In this document: positions 9,061 to 16,853 of the stretch, piece after piece
How the letters are laid out: every line of letters begins with the position of its first letter
Position numbering within the stretch: position 1 is the stretch's first letter
Source of the DNA: Bacillota bacterium
Lineage (GTDB): Bacteria > Bacillota > Clostridia > DSM-8532
NCBI GenBank assembly: GCA_023443745.1
Contig: JAEZTB010000019.1
Location: 1-64,000 of the forward strand
DNA: 64,000 bases
Direction: 5' to 3'
Notes under the pieces: model-generated
What the model was told of the DNA's origin: nothing
What the model saw: the letters and a program-made list of their open reading frames with translations, nothing else
The model's database searches: none
Made by a program: the position numbers and the translations under genes

Positions 9061-9420
9061 CTACATCCCGCCCATAGCAGGCTGGCTTTGCTCCTGCCGG
9101 GGTTCGGGAGATTCCTGTTTCTGTGCGGCGGCCTGCCCCTGGGTGAGCGCCTGTTGGTAGGCGCCGATGACCGCCTTGTCGAATTCCGCTTTGGCCTCCT
9201 TCGTACAGGGGAAGCAGATATCCTTGTATTCGCCGTTTCCCGCCTTATAGCTGGGCATGGAAATGAACAGCCCCTTGGAGCCCTCCATGATCTTGATGCC
9301 CCGCACGGCAAAATCGCCGTGGACGTTGACCGAGGCGGTGGCCTTGCAGCTTCCCTCCGGGCGGATGGAGTGGATTTTCACATCGTACTTGGGAACGGCC
9401 GGTGTTGTATTCTTAGGCAT
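9061..9420 (-). CDS. SpoVG-family nucleic-acid-binding protein
   Basis: This 119-residue protein matches the SpoVG fold over residues 10-95 (VKIHSIRPEGSCKATASV, FAVRGIKIMEGSKGLFI, then YKDICFPCTKEAKAEF). SpoVG proteins bind RNA and DNA and act as regulators. Copies on mobile elements are common in Clostridia. The last 25 residues are Gln/Glu/Pro-rich and end in AMGGM, a tail shared with several unrelated genes in this element. It lies directly upstream of the SLH surface-protein gene, whose ribosome site follows its stop codon, so it may regulate or be co-expressed with the pilus/adhesin set. Confidence 0.88.
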   Translation of the reverse strand: MPKNTTPAVPKYDVKIHSIRPEGSCKATASVNVHGDFAVRGIKIMEGSKGLFISMPSYKAGNGEYKDICFPCTKEAKAEFDKAVIGAYQQALTQGQAAAQKQESPEPRQEQSQPAMGGM

Positions 9421-9453
9421 GATTTTTCCTCCTTCTTAAAATCTCCGGCATCT

Positions 9454-9717
9454 TTAACCGGCGTAGTTGAACATCTCTTTGATGCGCTGGACCAGGGTCG
9501 GCAGCACCGTTTCCCCGAACAGGGCGTAAAGCCCCGCAAGGAGCAGGGCGCCGAGGACAACGGCCAGCAGGATTTTGATGGCCGTGTCAATGTAGCCCTC
9601 CCCGGCATTGCCTGAGAGGATGTGCCTGCCACGGAATGCGAGGCTGGCGGCGGTATTCTTAGCCGCCGCGATCTTGCGGGAAACTGCGGCTTTTGCCTTT
9701 TGGATAAAATGAACCAT
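9454..9717 (-). CDS. Pilin-like small membrane protein (DUF6133 type), copy 2
   Basis: Starting at the ATG with GGAGG eight bases upstream, the product is 87 residues: a Lys/Ala-rich N-terminus, then GNAGEGYIDTAIKI, the hydrophobic helix ILLAVVLGALLLAGLYALF and a tail ending EMFNYAG. Over the helix it is the same as the 4872-5108 protein, and the DNA there is about 93% identical, while the N-termini differ. Two such genes flank the SLH surface-protein and SpoVG genes. They could be major and minor pilins of the Tad-like system. An alternative start 11 codons upstream has no ribosome site. Confidence 0.7.
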   Translation of the reverse strand: MVHFIQKAKAAVSRKIAAAKNTAASLAFRGRHILSGNAGEGYIDTAIKILLAVVLGALLLAGLYALFGETVLPTLVQRIKEMFNYAG

Positions 9718-9773
9718 ATGGTTTTCCTCCGTTCTATTGATGGAGGGCATAAGAAAAGACAGCCCAAGGCTGC

Positions 9774-10328
9774 CTACATACTCATGCCCATTGTTTGGGT
9801 TTGCTCGGATGCTTCAAAGTCAATCTGCCGGAACACCTTGCGGTCCACATAATAAAATTCGCTGCCGGCATCATTGTATAGTTCAATGATGTCTGACATG
9901 GAGAGCGGATGCCCTGAAAAACCGGGGGGCTGCCGTGTGCTGAACCGCTCATAGATGGTTTCCGGGTCATTGGTGTCGAGCTGCCCGTCATAAGCGATGC
10001 GGTAATCTCCGGGGGATGGTTCTCCAAACTGCCGCACCATTTCTTCATAGGGTATAAACTTCATGTGAATATCGACGTCCGGTTTGAGCTGCCAGATGCG
10101 GACATTTTTCAGCGGAGCGGCGGTTTCTATGCCGCCCAGCCGTTCTCCGGCAAGAAGCCGCTCCATCACGCCATCCGTCCACTGCGGCGTTAGGGAGCGG
10201 CTCTTAAGCCAGATGGACAGCTCATCGCTTTGGAAGATGCTGTCCACCACTGCTTTTTCTTTTTCTGTATAACCGGCCGGGTTTCCATAGTAGGAAATGA
10301 GGCCGTTTTTCAGGGTGATCCCCGGCAT
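9774..10328 (-). CDS. YodL-domain protein
   Basis: This 184-residue soluble protein has, in its second half (residues 100-170), the YodL-like pattern YRIAYDGQLDTNDPETIYE followed by HPLSMSDIIEL and FYYVDRKVFRQI. This domain is frequent in mobile elements of Clostridia, often beside DUF3849 and ArdA-like genes, and its function is unknown. The C-terminus is Glu/Gln-rich and ends TMGMSM, a variant of the shared Met/Gly tail. GGAGG precedes the ATG, and the stop of the DUF3849 gene is 12 bases upstream. The stop is about 57 bases before the pilin-like gene copy 2. Confidence 0.8.
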   Translation of the reverse strand: MPGITLKNGLISYYGNPAGYTEKEKAVVDSIFQSDELSIWLKSRSLTPQWTDGVMERLLAGERLGGIETAAPLKNVRIWQLKPDVDIHMKFIPYEEMVRQFGEPSPGDYRIAYDGQLDTNDPETIYERFSTRQPPGFSGHPLSMSDIIELYNDAGSEFYYVDRKVFRQIDFEASEQTQTMGMSM

Positions 10329-10340
10329 GGTATCGCCTCC

Positions 10341-11102
10341 TTACTGCATGGTCATCCCTCCCATTTCGGAGGTGTCGCCTGCGGTTTGTGCCTGCCCCTG
10401 CAGCTCCACCAGCTTTTCCCTTGCCCAATCGGGCAGATGGCTGTCCGCCAGCACACCGATGAAATCATTCCGGTTCCACCGGGTTTTCTCACCGTCGCCT
10501 AAGTTGGTGGCATAGACAGCCCTGCCCCTGGCATCGGCATGGGAACCGAAGCCCCCGGTACAAAGCCAGAGCTGATCCTGGGGTGTCAGGCATTTTTCCC
10601 TGAGATTGCGCGGCGACAGCACCACCACCTTGCCCTCAAAATCCTGCTTTGCCGTATCGGGCAGGCAGTGGGTATGGTCAAACATTCCAAGGCCCTGATA
10701 TGCCCTGCGGTACTGGTTGACAAAGCCGTCCAGTACCGCGGGGTGGCTGTCCGCCACAAAAGAAGTACGGTAATCATCACCGAAGCTGTTTTTATCGGGA
10801 GGGATATAGGTCTGCTTCGCCCAAGCCTTGTTGTCCTGGGAAACCCGGCCGTCATAATCCTTATGCTGAATGCTGTTGGCAAGGACATAGGCTACCCGGT
10901 GGTATCCGAATTCTTCGATGACGCTCCCGGCGCAGTCCGCTTTCAGCCGCATGCCGTCAAAGTCACGGCGGATGGCCGCTTCAATGGCATCCTTGCAGGC
11001 GATATTTTCCTTGCGGCTTTCCTTCCAATAATCCAGCTCGCCCAGCCGTTTGGCTTCTTCGCGGGAATAAGGATAAACATAGAGGAATTCTTTATCTGCC
11101 AT
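10341..11102 (-). CDS. DUF3849-domain protein
   Basis: This 253-residue protein opens with the DUF3849 signature LYVYPYSREEAKRLGELDYW and a segment GYHRVAYVLANSIQHKDYDGRVS. A second half contains FEGKVVVLSPRNLREKCL and CTGGFGSHADARGRAVYAT, typical of the accessory proteins that travel with Clostridial conjugative elements. No catalytic motif is recognised and no function is established. It ends EMGGMTMQ after a Gln/Thr-rich linker. The ATG overlaps the end of the AbrB-like gene, with GAGGAAATC as ribosome site inside that gene. Confidence 0.78.
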   Translation of the reverse strand: MADKEFLYVYPYSREEAKRLGELDYWKESRKENIACKDAIEAAIRRDFDGMRLKADCAGSVIEEFGYHRVAYVLANSIQHKDYDGRVSQDNKAWAKQTYIPPDKNSFGDDYRTSFVADSHPAVLDGFVNQYRRAYQGLGMFDHTHCLPDTAKQDFEGKVVVLSPRNLREKCLTPQDQLWLCTGGFGSHADARGRAVYATNLGDGEKTRWNRNDFIGVLADSHLPDWAREKLVELQGQAQTAGDTSEMGGMTMQ

Positions 11103-11664
11103 AGACGATTTCCTCCCGCAAAATCAGCTCATCCAGAGCCGCAAGGCAGATGCCGCTTTGCGCCAGCACCGAAATAATGCCGGTCGGCACATCGGTGATA
11201 TCCTGCTGGATGTCAACCTCCGCTACCGTGATTTCACCGCTGTCCCCATCCGCATAGGCTTCCAGCTTGGCGCCCTTGGGAATGCCCGCTTCCTCCAGCA
11301 GATAGTCGGGAATGTGAATGCTCTGGCTCTCGTCCAGCAGATCATGGCAGAGGAAGCAGCCTGCCACCCATTCGGCTGGGCTGTTATCGCAGCCGCATTG
11401 TGCACCGGTTTCCGGCTTTTCATCGCCGCAGTTATTGCAAAGGCCGCAGGCTTTGGCAAGGTGAACCGTCATATCGCTTGCCAGCTCGCTGAGTACAGTG
11501 ATAACATTGGTAAGCTCCAGCGCCGTCATCTCACCCTTATGGATGACGCATACACCCTCGGCAGCCATCACCGAAAGGCCCCCTGCATCGGTAAATCCGC
11601 AATGCTGCTGGATATCCAGGGGAATTTGCAGGATCTGCTCTTTTTTCTTCTGATTATTTTTCAT
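11092..11664 (-). CDS. AbrB/SpoVT-like domain protein with Cys-rich insert
   Basis: From the ATG with an ideal GGAGG site the product is 190 residues. A swapped-hairpin AbrB-type segment is visible at about 115-155 (IHIPDYLLEEAGIPKGAKLEAY), usually a DNA-binding fold. Before it lies a Cys cluster (CGLCNNC, CGCD, CFLCHD; residues 70-105) that may bind zinc or a metal. The N-terminal third (residues 10-60) is unassigned. It is probably a transcription regulator of the element, or a nucleic-acid-binding accessory protein. It does not carry the Met/Gly tail seen on its neighbours; it ends VYGR. Confidence 0.65.
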   Translation of the reverse strand: MKNNQKKKEQILQIPLDIQQHCGFTDAGGLSVMAAEGVCVIHKGEMTALELTNVITVLSELASDMTVHLAKACGLCNNCGDEKPETGAQCGCDNSPAEWVAGCFLCHDLLDESQSIHIPDYLLEEAGIPKGAKLEAYADGDSGEITVAEVDIQQDITDVPTGIISVLAQSGICLAALDELILREEIVYGR

Positions 11665-11678
11665 GGTCTGTTCCTCCT

Positions 11679-12665
11679 TCAAAATGCTTGCCCCATGACA
11701 GGGCCGGTTTGTTCTTGCTGTTTGAGTTCCTCGCAAAACTCCTGGAATTCCGGAATACTCGGCTGGAATTCCTGCATCTCCAAGGCCAGCAGCAGGGCGT
11801 ATACCTGGTTCATTTCCGCCATGAGTTCCCGCAGGCGGTTGCTGTCCATCTCAGTGCCCATCATTCTGGAACGGGAACTGAAGGTGATACGGTAATCATC
11901 GGGGCTGTCATCCGTGCTGATATCCATCAGTATTTCAAAATTCGTATCGTCAGAGGCAGAGATGTACGCCCCGCCGATACAGCTTTTCATGGTCTGCCGT
12001 CCCTGCGTCATTGTTTCTATGAGCGCGGCGGCGTTTTTCAGCTTTTCCAGTTCGGTTGTGATCTTTGGCTCATCGGTAAGGCGCGGGAAGCTGGGCTGGT
12101 AATCAATCAACAAAATGCTTTGACCCGGCCTCAGGTATTTGGCATAAAGATTGGGGAGATGCGACTCCGCATTTTCCATGGTTATCTGGTGCGGGTAGTA
12201 TTCGATCTCCGCACGGATGTCCTCTTTTTGTGCCTTGGTGAGCGGGTTCGCATCCATCTCGCCGTAGACGTCATCCTCACAGATTCCCCTGTAGGCGTCA
12301 TAGGCCACATACCCATACGATTCAAACCTCGTGCATTTCGGAATCTCCAGCTCCGCCAGACTGTCGGGGTCTTTGAGCGCCGCCAGATAGACCTCCTTGC
12401 CCCTGGAAATGAGCCAAGCGCGGAAGTCCATAAAGCCGTCGTCCGACATATAGTCGTTGAGGGTGCAGGAGGCCGCAAACACGCCTCTGGTGTCTGCAAG
12501 GTCCCTGTACTGCCTCAGAAAATTGGCCCACACAGCGATTTCCTGCGGACTGTAATCCTGCAGCTTTTCTTGGGTCACACGAAGTACGCCCTCCAAATCG
12601 GAGCCGCTCACCTCGCTGTTGACCGAATCAATGATGTGCCAAAAGGTGTTTTTGTCCATTTTCAT
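11679..12665 (-). CDS. DUF4240-domain protein
   Basis: This is a 328-residue protein. Residues 1-135 carry the DUF4240 pattern (MDKNTFWHIIDSVN, then DDGFMDFRAWLISRGKEVY and YVAYDAYRGI). DUF4240 is a domain of unknown function seen in Gram-positive bacteria and phage. The C-terminal half is unrecognised and ends in a Gln/Glu-rich stretch with PVMGQAF, a weak form of the shared tail. The start overlaps the methyltransferase stop (ATGA), and the ribosome site lies inside that gene. Confidence 0.72.
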   Translation of the reverse strand: MKMDKNTFWHIIDSVNSEVSGSDLEGVLRVTQEKLQDYSPQEIAVWANFLRQYRDLADTRGVFAASCTLNDYMSDDGFMDFRAWLISRGKEVYLAALKDPDSLAELEIPKCTRFESYGYVAYDAYRGICEDDVYGEMDANPLTKAQKEDIRAEIEYYPHQITMENAESHLPNLYAKYLRPGQSILLIDYQPSFPRLTDEPKITTELEKLKNAAALIETMTQGRQTMKSCIGGAYISASDDTNFEILMDISTDDSPDDYRITFSSRSRMMGTEMDSNRLRELMAEMNQVYALLLALEMQEFQPSIPEFQEFCEELKQQEQTGPVMGQAF

Positions 12666-13492
12666 TCCATGAAACCTCCTTCACCGAATAAGTTCAATTG
12701 CATCGGACCATCCCGCATCCGTTCTTGCATATCGTAGTTGGCAATGAGGATTTCAGAGAACTGCGCCCCATTGTCATATCTTTGCTTGATGTTGTTGATG
12801 CGGGTGTAGGAGTCGATTTGAATACCCGGCGCATCATACAAATCCCGAACAAATCCGCAGTCATTGTAGGACAGCAGGAATTTGCCCTCGATCCGCAGCA
12901 GTGCGTCACGCAGGCGGATGTGATCTTTTTCCGTGAAACCGTCCTCGCCCACGTTTTTGTAGTAGTTCTCGGTTTCAAAGTACGGCGGGTCGCAGTAGAA
13001 AAAGCTGACGGGACGGTCATACTGCCCGATCAGCTTCTCGAAGTCCTTGTTTTCAATGACTACCTTGGCAAGCCGCCTGTGGGCCTGCTCAATCAGCGGA
13101 AAATTGGACCACATGTCATGGGGCTGGCTGCCGTAGCTTGTCAGCCCCGATGCGTAGCTATAGCGGATGAGCTGGTAAAACCAGGCTGCTTTCTGCACAT
13201 CTGAGGCAGGGCTGTCGCGGGCCAGGGTGTTTTTGACAAGGTCAAAATCCGCACGGGCGTTGAGGACGTAACGCAGCGCATCCATGAGTTCCTCCGGCTT
13301 TTCCCGCACACAGCGGTACAGGTTGACAAGCAATCCGTTAAAATCGTTATACACCTCAAAGTCATTGCCGGGAAACTTGTGAAACAGTATCCAGCCGCCC
13401 CCGCCGAATACCTCAATATATCTCTCATAGTAGAGAGGAAACAGGGTGACGATCAGCTCACGCAGGGATTTCTTGCCGCCGATCCACGACAT
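12662..13492 (-). CDS. D12-class DNA adenine methyltransferase (Dam-like)
   Basis: This 276-residue enzyme would transfer a methyl group from S-adenosylmethionine to the N6 of adenine. The AdoMet-binding motif is YIEVFGGGGWILF (about residues 30-42) and the catalytic motif is FFYCDPPYFETE (about 158-170). The length matches stand-alone Dam/D12 enzymes. No restriction gene is next to it, so it looks like an orphan methylase that could protect the element in a new host. The ATG has a poor ribosome site. A CTG four codons upstream sits behind a strong GGGGAGG, so a non-AUG start is possible. The target sequence cannot be read from the protein. Confidence 0.9.
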   Translation of the reverse strand: MSWIGGKKSLRELIVTLFPLYYERYIEVFGGGGWILFHKFPGNDFEVYNDFNGLLVNLYRCVREKPEELMDALRYVLNARADFDLVKNTLARDSPASDVQKAAWFYQLIRYSYASGLTSYGSQPHDMWSNFPLIEQAHRRLAKVVIENKDFEKLIGQYDRPVSFFYCDPPYFETENYYKNVGEDGFTEKDHIRLRDALLRIEGKFLLSYNDCGFVRDLYDAPGIQIDSYTRINNIKQRYDNGAQFSEILIANYDMQERMRDGPMQLNLFGEGGFME

Positions 13493-13500
13493 AAAGCTGT

Positions 13501-13833
13501 TCAGGAGTCATCACCTCCCCCCAGCGGCAGGCGTATCTGCGTATCGTCAAACGCCGTGAGGGAACGCCTGAGACCTGTGATGGCGGCGCTGATTCCGCTG
13601 ATGCGGTTTCTCATGTGCCGGATGGTCAGGCGTACTTCTGCTTCGGTTTTTGCGTAGAAATAGCCGCTTTGGTCGCTGGCAATGGGGATACCCTCACGGC
13701 GCAGGGCATTGACAAGGTCACGCAGCTCCTTGCCTGAAATGCGCAGTGTGTGTTCCAGTGTCCTGCTTATGACGGCATTTTCAGCACCATGGTGATAGCG
13801 GTGCAGATACTCCGCAAGCTGCTCCTTGAGCAT
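13501..13833 (-). CDS. Small winged-helix-like protein, possible DNA-binding
   Basis: This 110-residue protein has an N-terminal half that looks like a helix-turn-helix (about residues 20-65: AVISRTLEHTLRISGKELRD, then LVNALRREGIPIAS followed by a YFYAK wing), as in phage and element replication-control proteins. Residues 70-95 form a helix with basic residues. The start is well supported by AAGGAGG. It lies directly upstream of the methyltransferase, with its stop codon inside the sequence before the methylase start. Family not identified with certainty. Confidence 0.6.
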   Translation of the reverse strand: MLKEQLAEYLHRYHHGAENAVISRTLEHTLRISGKELRDLVNALRREGIPIASDQSGYFYAKTEAEVRLTIRHMRNRISGISAAITGLRRSLTAFDDTQIRLPLGGGDDS

Positions 13834-13887
13834 CGTTGCCTCCTTTCCGGCCGTTTCCCCGGAAAGAAAGACAAGGCAAAAGGGCGC

Positions 13888-13927
13888 AAAAAAACAGGGC
13901 CGCCTCCTGTTGGGGAAACGGCCTTGT
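13888..13927 (-). terminator. Intrinsic terminator upstream of the HTH/methylase genes
   Basis: On the minus strand a nine-pair stem (ACAAGGCCG with CGGCCCTGT, one G-U pair) encloses about 16 bases and is followed by seven T. It lies between the genes at 13971-14258 and 13501-13833, which point the same way. The spacing to the next gene (about 55 bases) is short for an independent promoter. Confidence 0.8.
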
Positions 13928-13970
13928 TTTGATGTTGGGGTCTAAAAAAGCACAGACATCATTGCCTGTG

Positions 13971-14258
13971 CTACTTGATGACGCCGAACTCTCTTAAAAC
14001 TGTCACGCAGTCCTTGGCGCCCTGGATGTACAAATGCTGGCTATACGCGCCCAGCAGAAGCTGCATGGCTTCAAAGTATGCGTCCACCAGTTGTTTCAGC
14101 TCGTCATCATACTTCGGATGATGCTTTACCAGCATCGATGTCTCTACTTGCTGCTTTACAGCTTCCCGGACATCGGCATTGGATTCCTTCAGCTCCGCAA
14201 ACGCCGCGTCAAGGCGTTCATCTAACGCAGTCTGCAGGGAGTCCTTCCATAGTTCCAT
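13971..14258 (-). CDS. Small helical protein, unknown function
   Basis: The start at 14258 has GGAGGTG seven bases upstream, giving 95 residues. The protein is largely helical and charged (LQTALDERLDAAFAELKESN, then a second helix LVDAYFEAMQLLLGAYSQHL) and ends LREFGVIK. It resembles short uncharacterised proteins (DUF6809-like, from memory) found in Clostridial elements. There are no catalytic motifs. It is the last gene before the terminator at 13888-13927 and follows an ArdA-like gene. Confidence 0.6.
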   Translation of the reverse strand: MELWKDSLQTALDERLDAAFAELKESNADVREAVKQQVETSMLVKHHPKYDDELKQLVDAYFEAMQLLLGAYSQHLYIQGAKDCVTVLREFGVIK

Positions 14259-14321
14259 CCTGCTCACCTCCTTCAAACACAACACAATGCCACAGTTTTT
14301 TGAAAATAGCTATCTAAAAAG

Positions 14322-15356
14322 CTATAAACTGTGACCGAAGATTTGTCCTTGCTCCTGGGGTTCCTTGCTGAACTCACGAAAAAACTCCTTTTGGTTTCTG
14401 GCGATATAACCGCCTGTGCAGGGCTGCAGATTGAGGGTTTCAATCTCAGCTTTGCAGTAGGCGGCATAATCGAAGTACATTCCCATTGGAGAGGAGGGAT
14501 GGACAAATCCTCTTTTAGATGCCAAATCCTTGCCGAACTTTTCCCAATGCTGCTCGGAGGGGATAAAGTCATAGCAATCAAGGTTTTGGGAGATATCCAG
14601 CGCCTCATCCAGCCGGGTGCAGTCCTCCAGCTTTATGGCTGCCTGAAATCGCTCCCGGAAGAACGGCATACCCTGCCCCTGTTCCTCCAGAACATAGCCG
14701 AGATTGTTCCCGGCCTGAATCAGTTCTTCCAAAGACTCATACTGGTCTGCAATGCCCGTAATATTGTCAAGGCAGCATTCCGCCTCCAGTAAAACCGCAC
14801 GGCTCCATTCTGTAATCCCCAATTCACCCATCGCAACCGCCAGTTCATCCGGTTCGCCTGTGCTGATTTCATGGTCAGGCAGCTTTACCCATATACCTGA
14901 CGGACAGCTATGGGATGCCACCTTTATTTTGACGCCGGTATTGCCGCCAGTCATTTGCTCCAGATTTTCGCCGGTATAGACTTCATGGCAGGAATAGTTT
15001 TGTTCCACATAACCGCCTGATACAAATACACCGCCGTTTTGCTCACGGATGCTGCGGCCCCACCGGTTCAGGTCAACGAAGAGAAGCTGAGAGGGTGTGG
15101 CCTGATGCTGGTGTGCGGCAATATATTTTCCGAGAGCCGCATCGTCATTTACCCCATAATAAAGGGAATAGCTGTCGAGCTGCTCGGTGAGGTTGATGAG
15201 ATCGGCGGCGGTTTCGATGGACTCAAGCTGGGAGGCGCCTTCCATGAGATAACGCTCCCGGATTGACATTTTTGAAAATCGTTCATTAAGGAATGTCATT
15301 TCCCCGGCGGTGCCGGACAGCTCTTTCCATGGGTAAGGGTATGGATAGTCTTTCAT
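14322..15356 (-). CDS. ArdA-like antirestriction-type protein
   Basis: This 344-residue acidic protein is built from ArdA-like segments: LESIETAADLINLTEQLDSY, LGKYIAAHQHQ, DELAVAMGELGITEWS and CLDNITGIADQYESLEEL. ArdA proteins mimic DNA and inhibit type I restriction enzymes, helping incoming elements survive. Family members in Clostridia are long and poorly characterised, so antirestriction activity here is inferred. The tail is EPQEQGQIFGHSL, a loose version of the shared C-terminal motif. It starts six bases after the next ArdA-like gene ends, with GAGGTGAAAGC before the ATG. Confidence 0.68.
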   Translation of the reverse strand: MKDYPYPYPWKELSGTAGEMTFLNERFSKMSIRERYLMEGASQLESIETAADLINLTEQLDSYSLYYGVNDDAALGKYIAAHQHQATPSQLLFVDLNRWGRSIREQNGGVFVSGGYVEQNYSCHEVYTGENLEQMTGGNTGVKIKVASHSCPSGIWVKLPDHEISTGEPDELAVAMGELGITEWSRAVLLEAECCLDNITGIADQYESLEELIQAGNNLGYVLEEQGQGMPFFRERFQAAIKLEDCTRLDEALDISQNLDCYDFIPSEQHWEKFGKDLASKRGFVHPSSPMGMYFDYAAYCKAEIETLNLQPCTGGYIARNQKEFFREFSKEPQEQGQIFGHSL

Positions 15357-15362
15357 GTGCTT

Positions 15363-16853
15363 TCACCTCATTTCCATATGCTGTCCGGGGTGCGAAAGAC
15401 ATTGCTCTACTGTCTGCCCTGCGGGGGAGTAGAGGATGCCGTAATCGGTGCTGACCGCCTTGTTCTGCTCCATGAGCTTCTCTCCGTAACGGTAGAGGTT
15501 CTGGCTCTGGAGCAGTTCTTCCTTGAGCGGGATGGTGCATTTGGCAAGCTCTGCTTTCGCGTAATCCGCAGGGGAAGCGATTTCACGCAGGAGCCGGAAT
15601 TCACCGGCTTGGTAAGCAAGATCCAGCGCATTCTCCAGTGAAATATCCTCCGGGGCTGGCTCCAGCATGGCCTTGCAGACAGAAGCCTCCGCAGTACCAT
15701 TCAGCCTTTTAAGCTGTTCGGCAAGCTCATTGACCAGATCGTAACCGCCGCCGTTTGTTTCCTCCAGATGATCGGTAATTTTCTCCGTCAGGCGGGGAAG
15801 GCAGCAGTCCATGGCTGTAAACGAGCATTCTTTGAGTGATGCAGCTCCCACTTTTTCAACTGCCCGATATAATTCCTTATCGGTGGCAGGCAATTTCAGT
15901 AATGCGGTCAGGTCGCTGTCGTATTCAGGATCATTAAAATATCCCTTGGTCACTCGGAGAAGCACGGTATAATCTGGCTTTTCTAAGGGGATGGCATCAC
16001 CGCTATGGTAGGTCTGTGAAATCTCGCCATTCTGCACTACATATCCGTGCGGTGTGAACACGCCGCCCTCGCCCTCGCGCATCTCCTTGCCGATTTTACC
16101 GAAGTCCAGGCATGCGTAGATTTCATCCGGCACATTTTCGAGCTTCGGCACAAAGTCGTTATCCGCATAAAATTTGCCGAGAGCTCTGTCGTCATGGGCT
16201 TCATAGACGATCTGGCAGTCCTCTGTGCTATGGGTCATGTTGATGAGACGGTCTACCCCGATAGGCGCATAGCTTGTTTGGATCGTATCCATCATGACCA
16301 GTCCCTCGAAACAGTCCATTTCCCATTCGCTCAAGGAAGATAAACGATGGGCGAGATGATTCAGCTCATACAGATTCGTATTTTTGCTGATAAACTGCGG
16401 CAGATAGTCCAGCTCGCAGCTTACGATCTCCGAGGAATAGATAACGCGCTCATCGGTTATGCGGGCCTTGTCCAGCGCATCCAATATTTCATACGGCGTA
16501 GCGGGGAGTTCGAGTGTGGCGGAGGTTTCTGCCCCAAATTCACCGGGACGGCTGATTTCTATTTCAAAAATGCAGCCGCTTTTCACGCCGGGTTCCTGCC
16601 GGTGCGAAGGATGGGGGACACGAAGCGTATCCCATCCAAATAACGCACCAGTATGCATCATCTTTACTTGTTCGGCAGTAATACCGTGTTTTTCGTTGTA
16701 GCTCTTGGCGATTACCCGATTTGCTTTCTGATTTTCCGTATTGAGATCGGAACGGCTAAACCCTTTATTCCCATACTCAATGATCATGATTTCTCCGTTC
16801 CCATTCACAAACATGCATTTTTGAGGAAGCCCGTTTCTTAATTGTTTATCCAA
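15363..16853 (-). CDS. ArdA-like antirestriction protein, long two-module form
   Basis: I place the start at a TTG (16853), behind GGGAGGG seven bases upstream. This gives 496 residues and an eight-base overlap with the ankyrin-like gene. The open frame extends further up but only as a shadow of that gene. Residues 1-100 form an N-terminal domain. ArdA-like modules follow (LELPATPYEILDALDKARIT around 113; LYELNHLAHRLSSLSEWEMD; then LLKLPATDKELYRAVEKVGA around 320). The motif TPHGYVVQNGEI is typical of Clostridial ArdA-annotated proteins. The C-terminus ends GQHMEMR. Likely role: protecting transferred DNA against host restriction. Confidence 0.78.
   Translation of the reverse strand: MDKQLRNGLPQKCMFVNGNGEIMIIEYGNKGFSRSDLNTENQKANRVIAKSYNEKHGITAEQVKMMHTGALFGWDTLRVPHPSHRQEPGVKSGCIFEIEISRPGEFGAETSATLELPATPYEILDALDKARITDERVIYSSEIVSCELDYLPQFISKNTNLYELNHLAHRLSSLSEWEMDCFEGLVMMDTIQTSYAPIGVDRLINMTHSTEDCQIVYEAHDDRALGKFYADNDFVPKLENVPDEIYACLDFGKIGKEMREGEGGVFTPHGYVVQNGEISQTYHSGDAIPLEKPDYTVLLRVTKGYFNDPEYDSDLTALLKLPATDKELYRAVEKVGAASLKECSFTAMDCCLPRLTEKITDHLEETNGGGYDLVNELAEQLKRLNGTAEASVCKAMLEPAPEDISLENALDLAYQAGEFRLLREIASPADYAKAELAKCTIPLKEELLQSQNLYRYGEKLMEQNKAVSTDYGILYSPAGQTVEQCLSHPGQHMEMR

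Noticed and set aside
11688..12737. Plus-strand frame of 349 codons
   Set aside because: It is antisense to the DUF4240 gene and crosses into the methyltransferase gene. It has no ribosome site and unlikely composition.
12662..13492. Complete restriction-modification system
   Set aside because: The methyltransferase has no adjacent gene with a restriction enzyme signature. The nearest nuclease-fold protein (19490-20101) is about 6 kb away and of the MmcB type.
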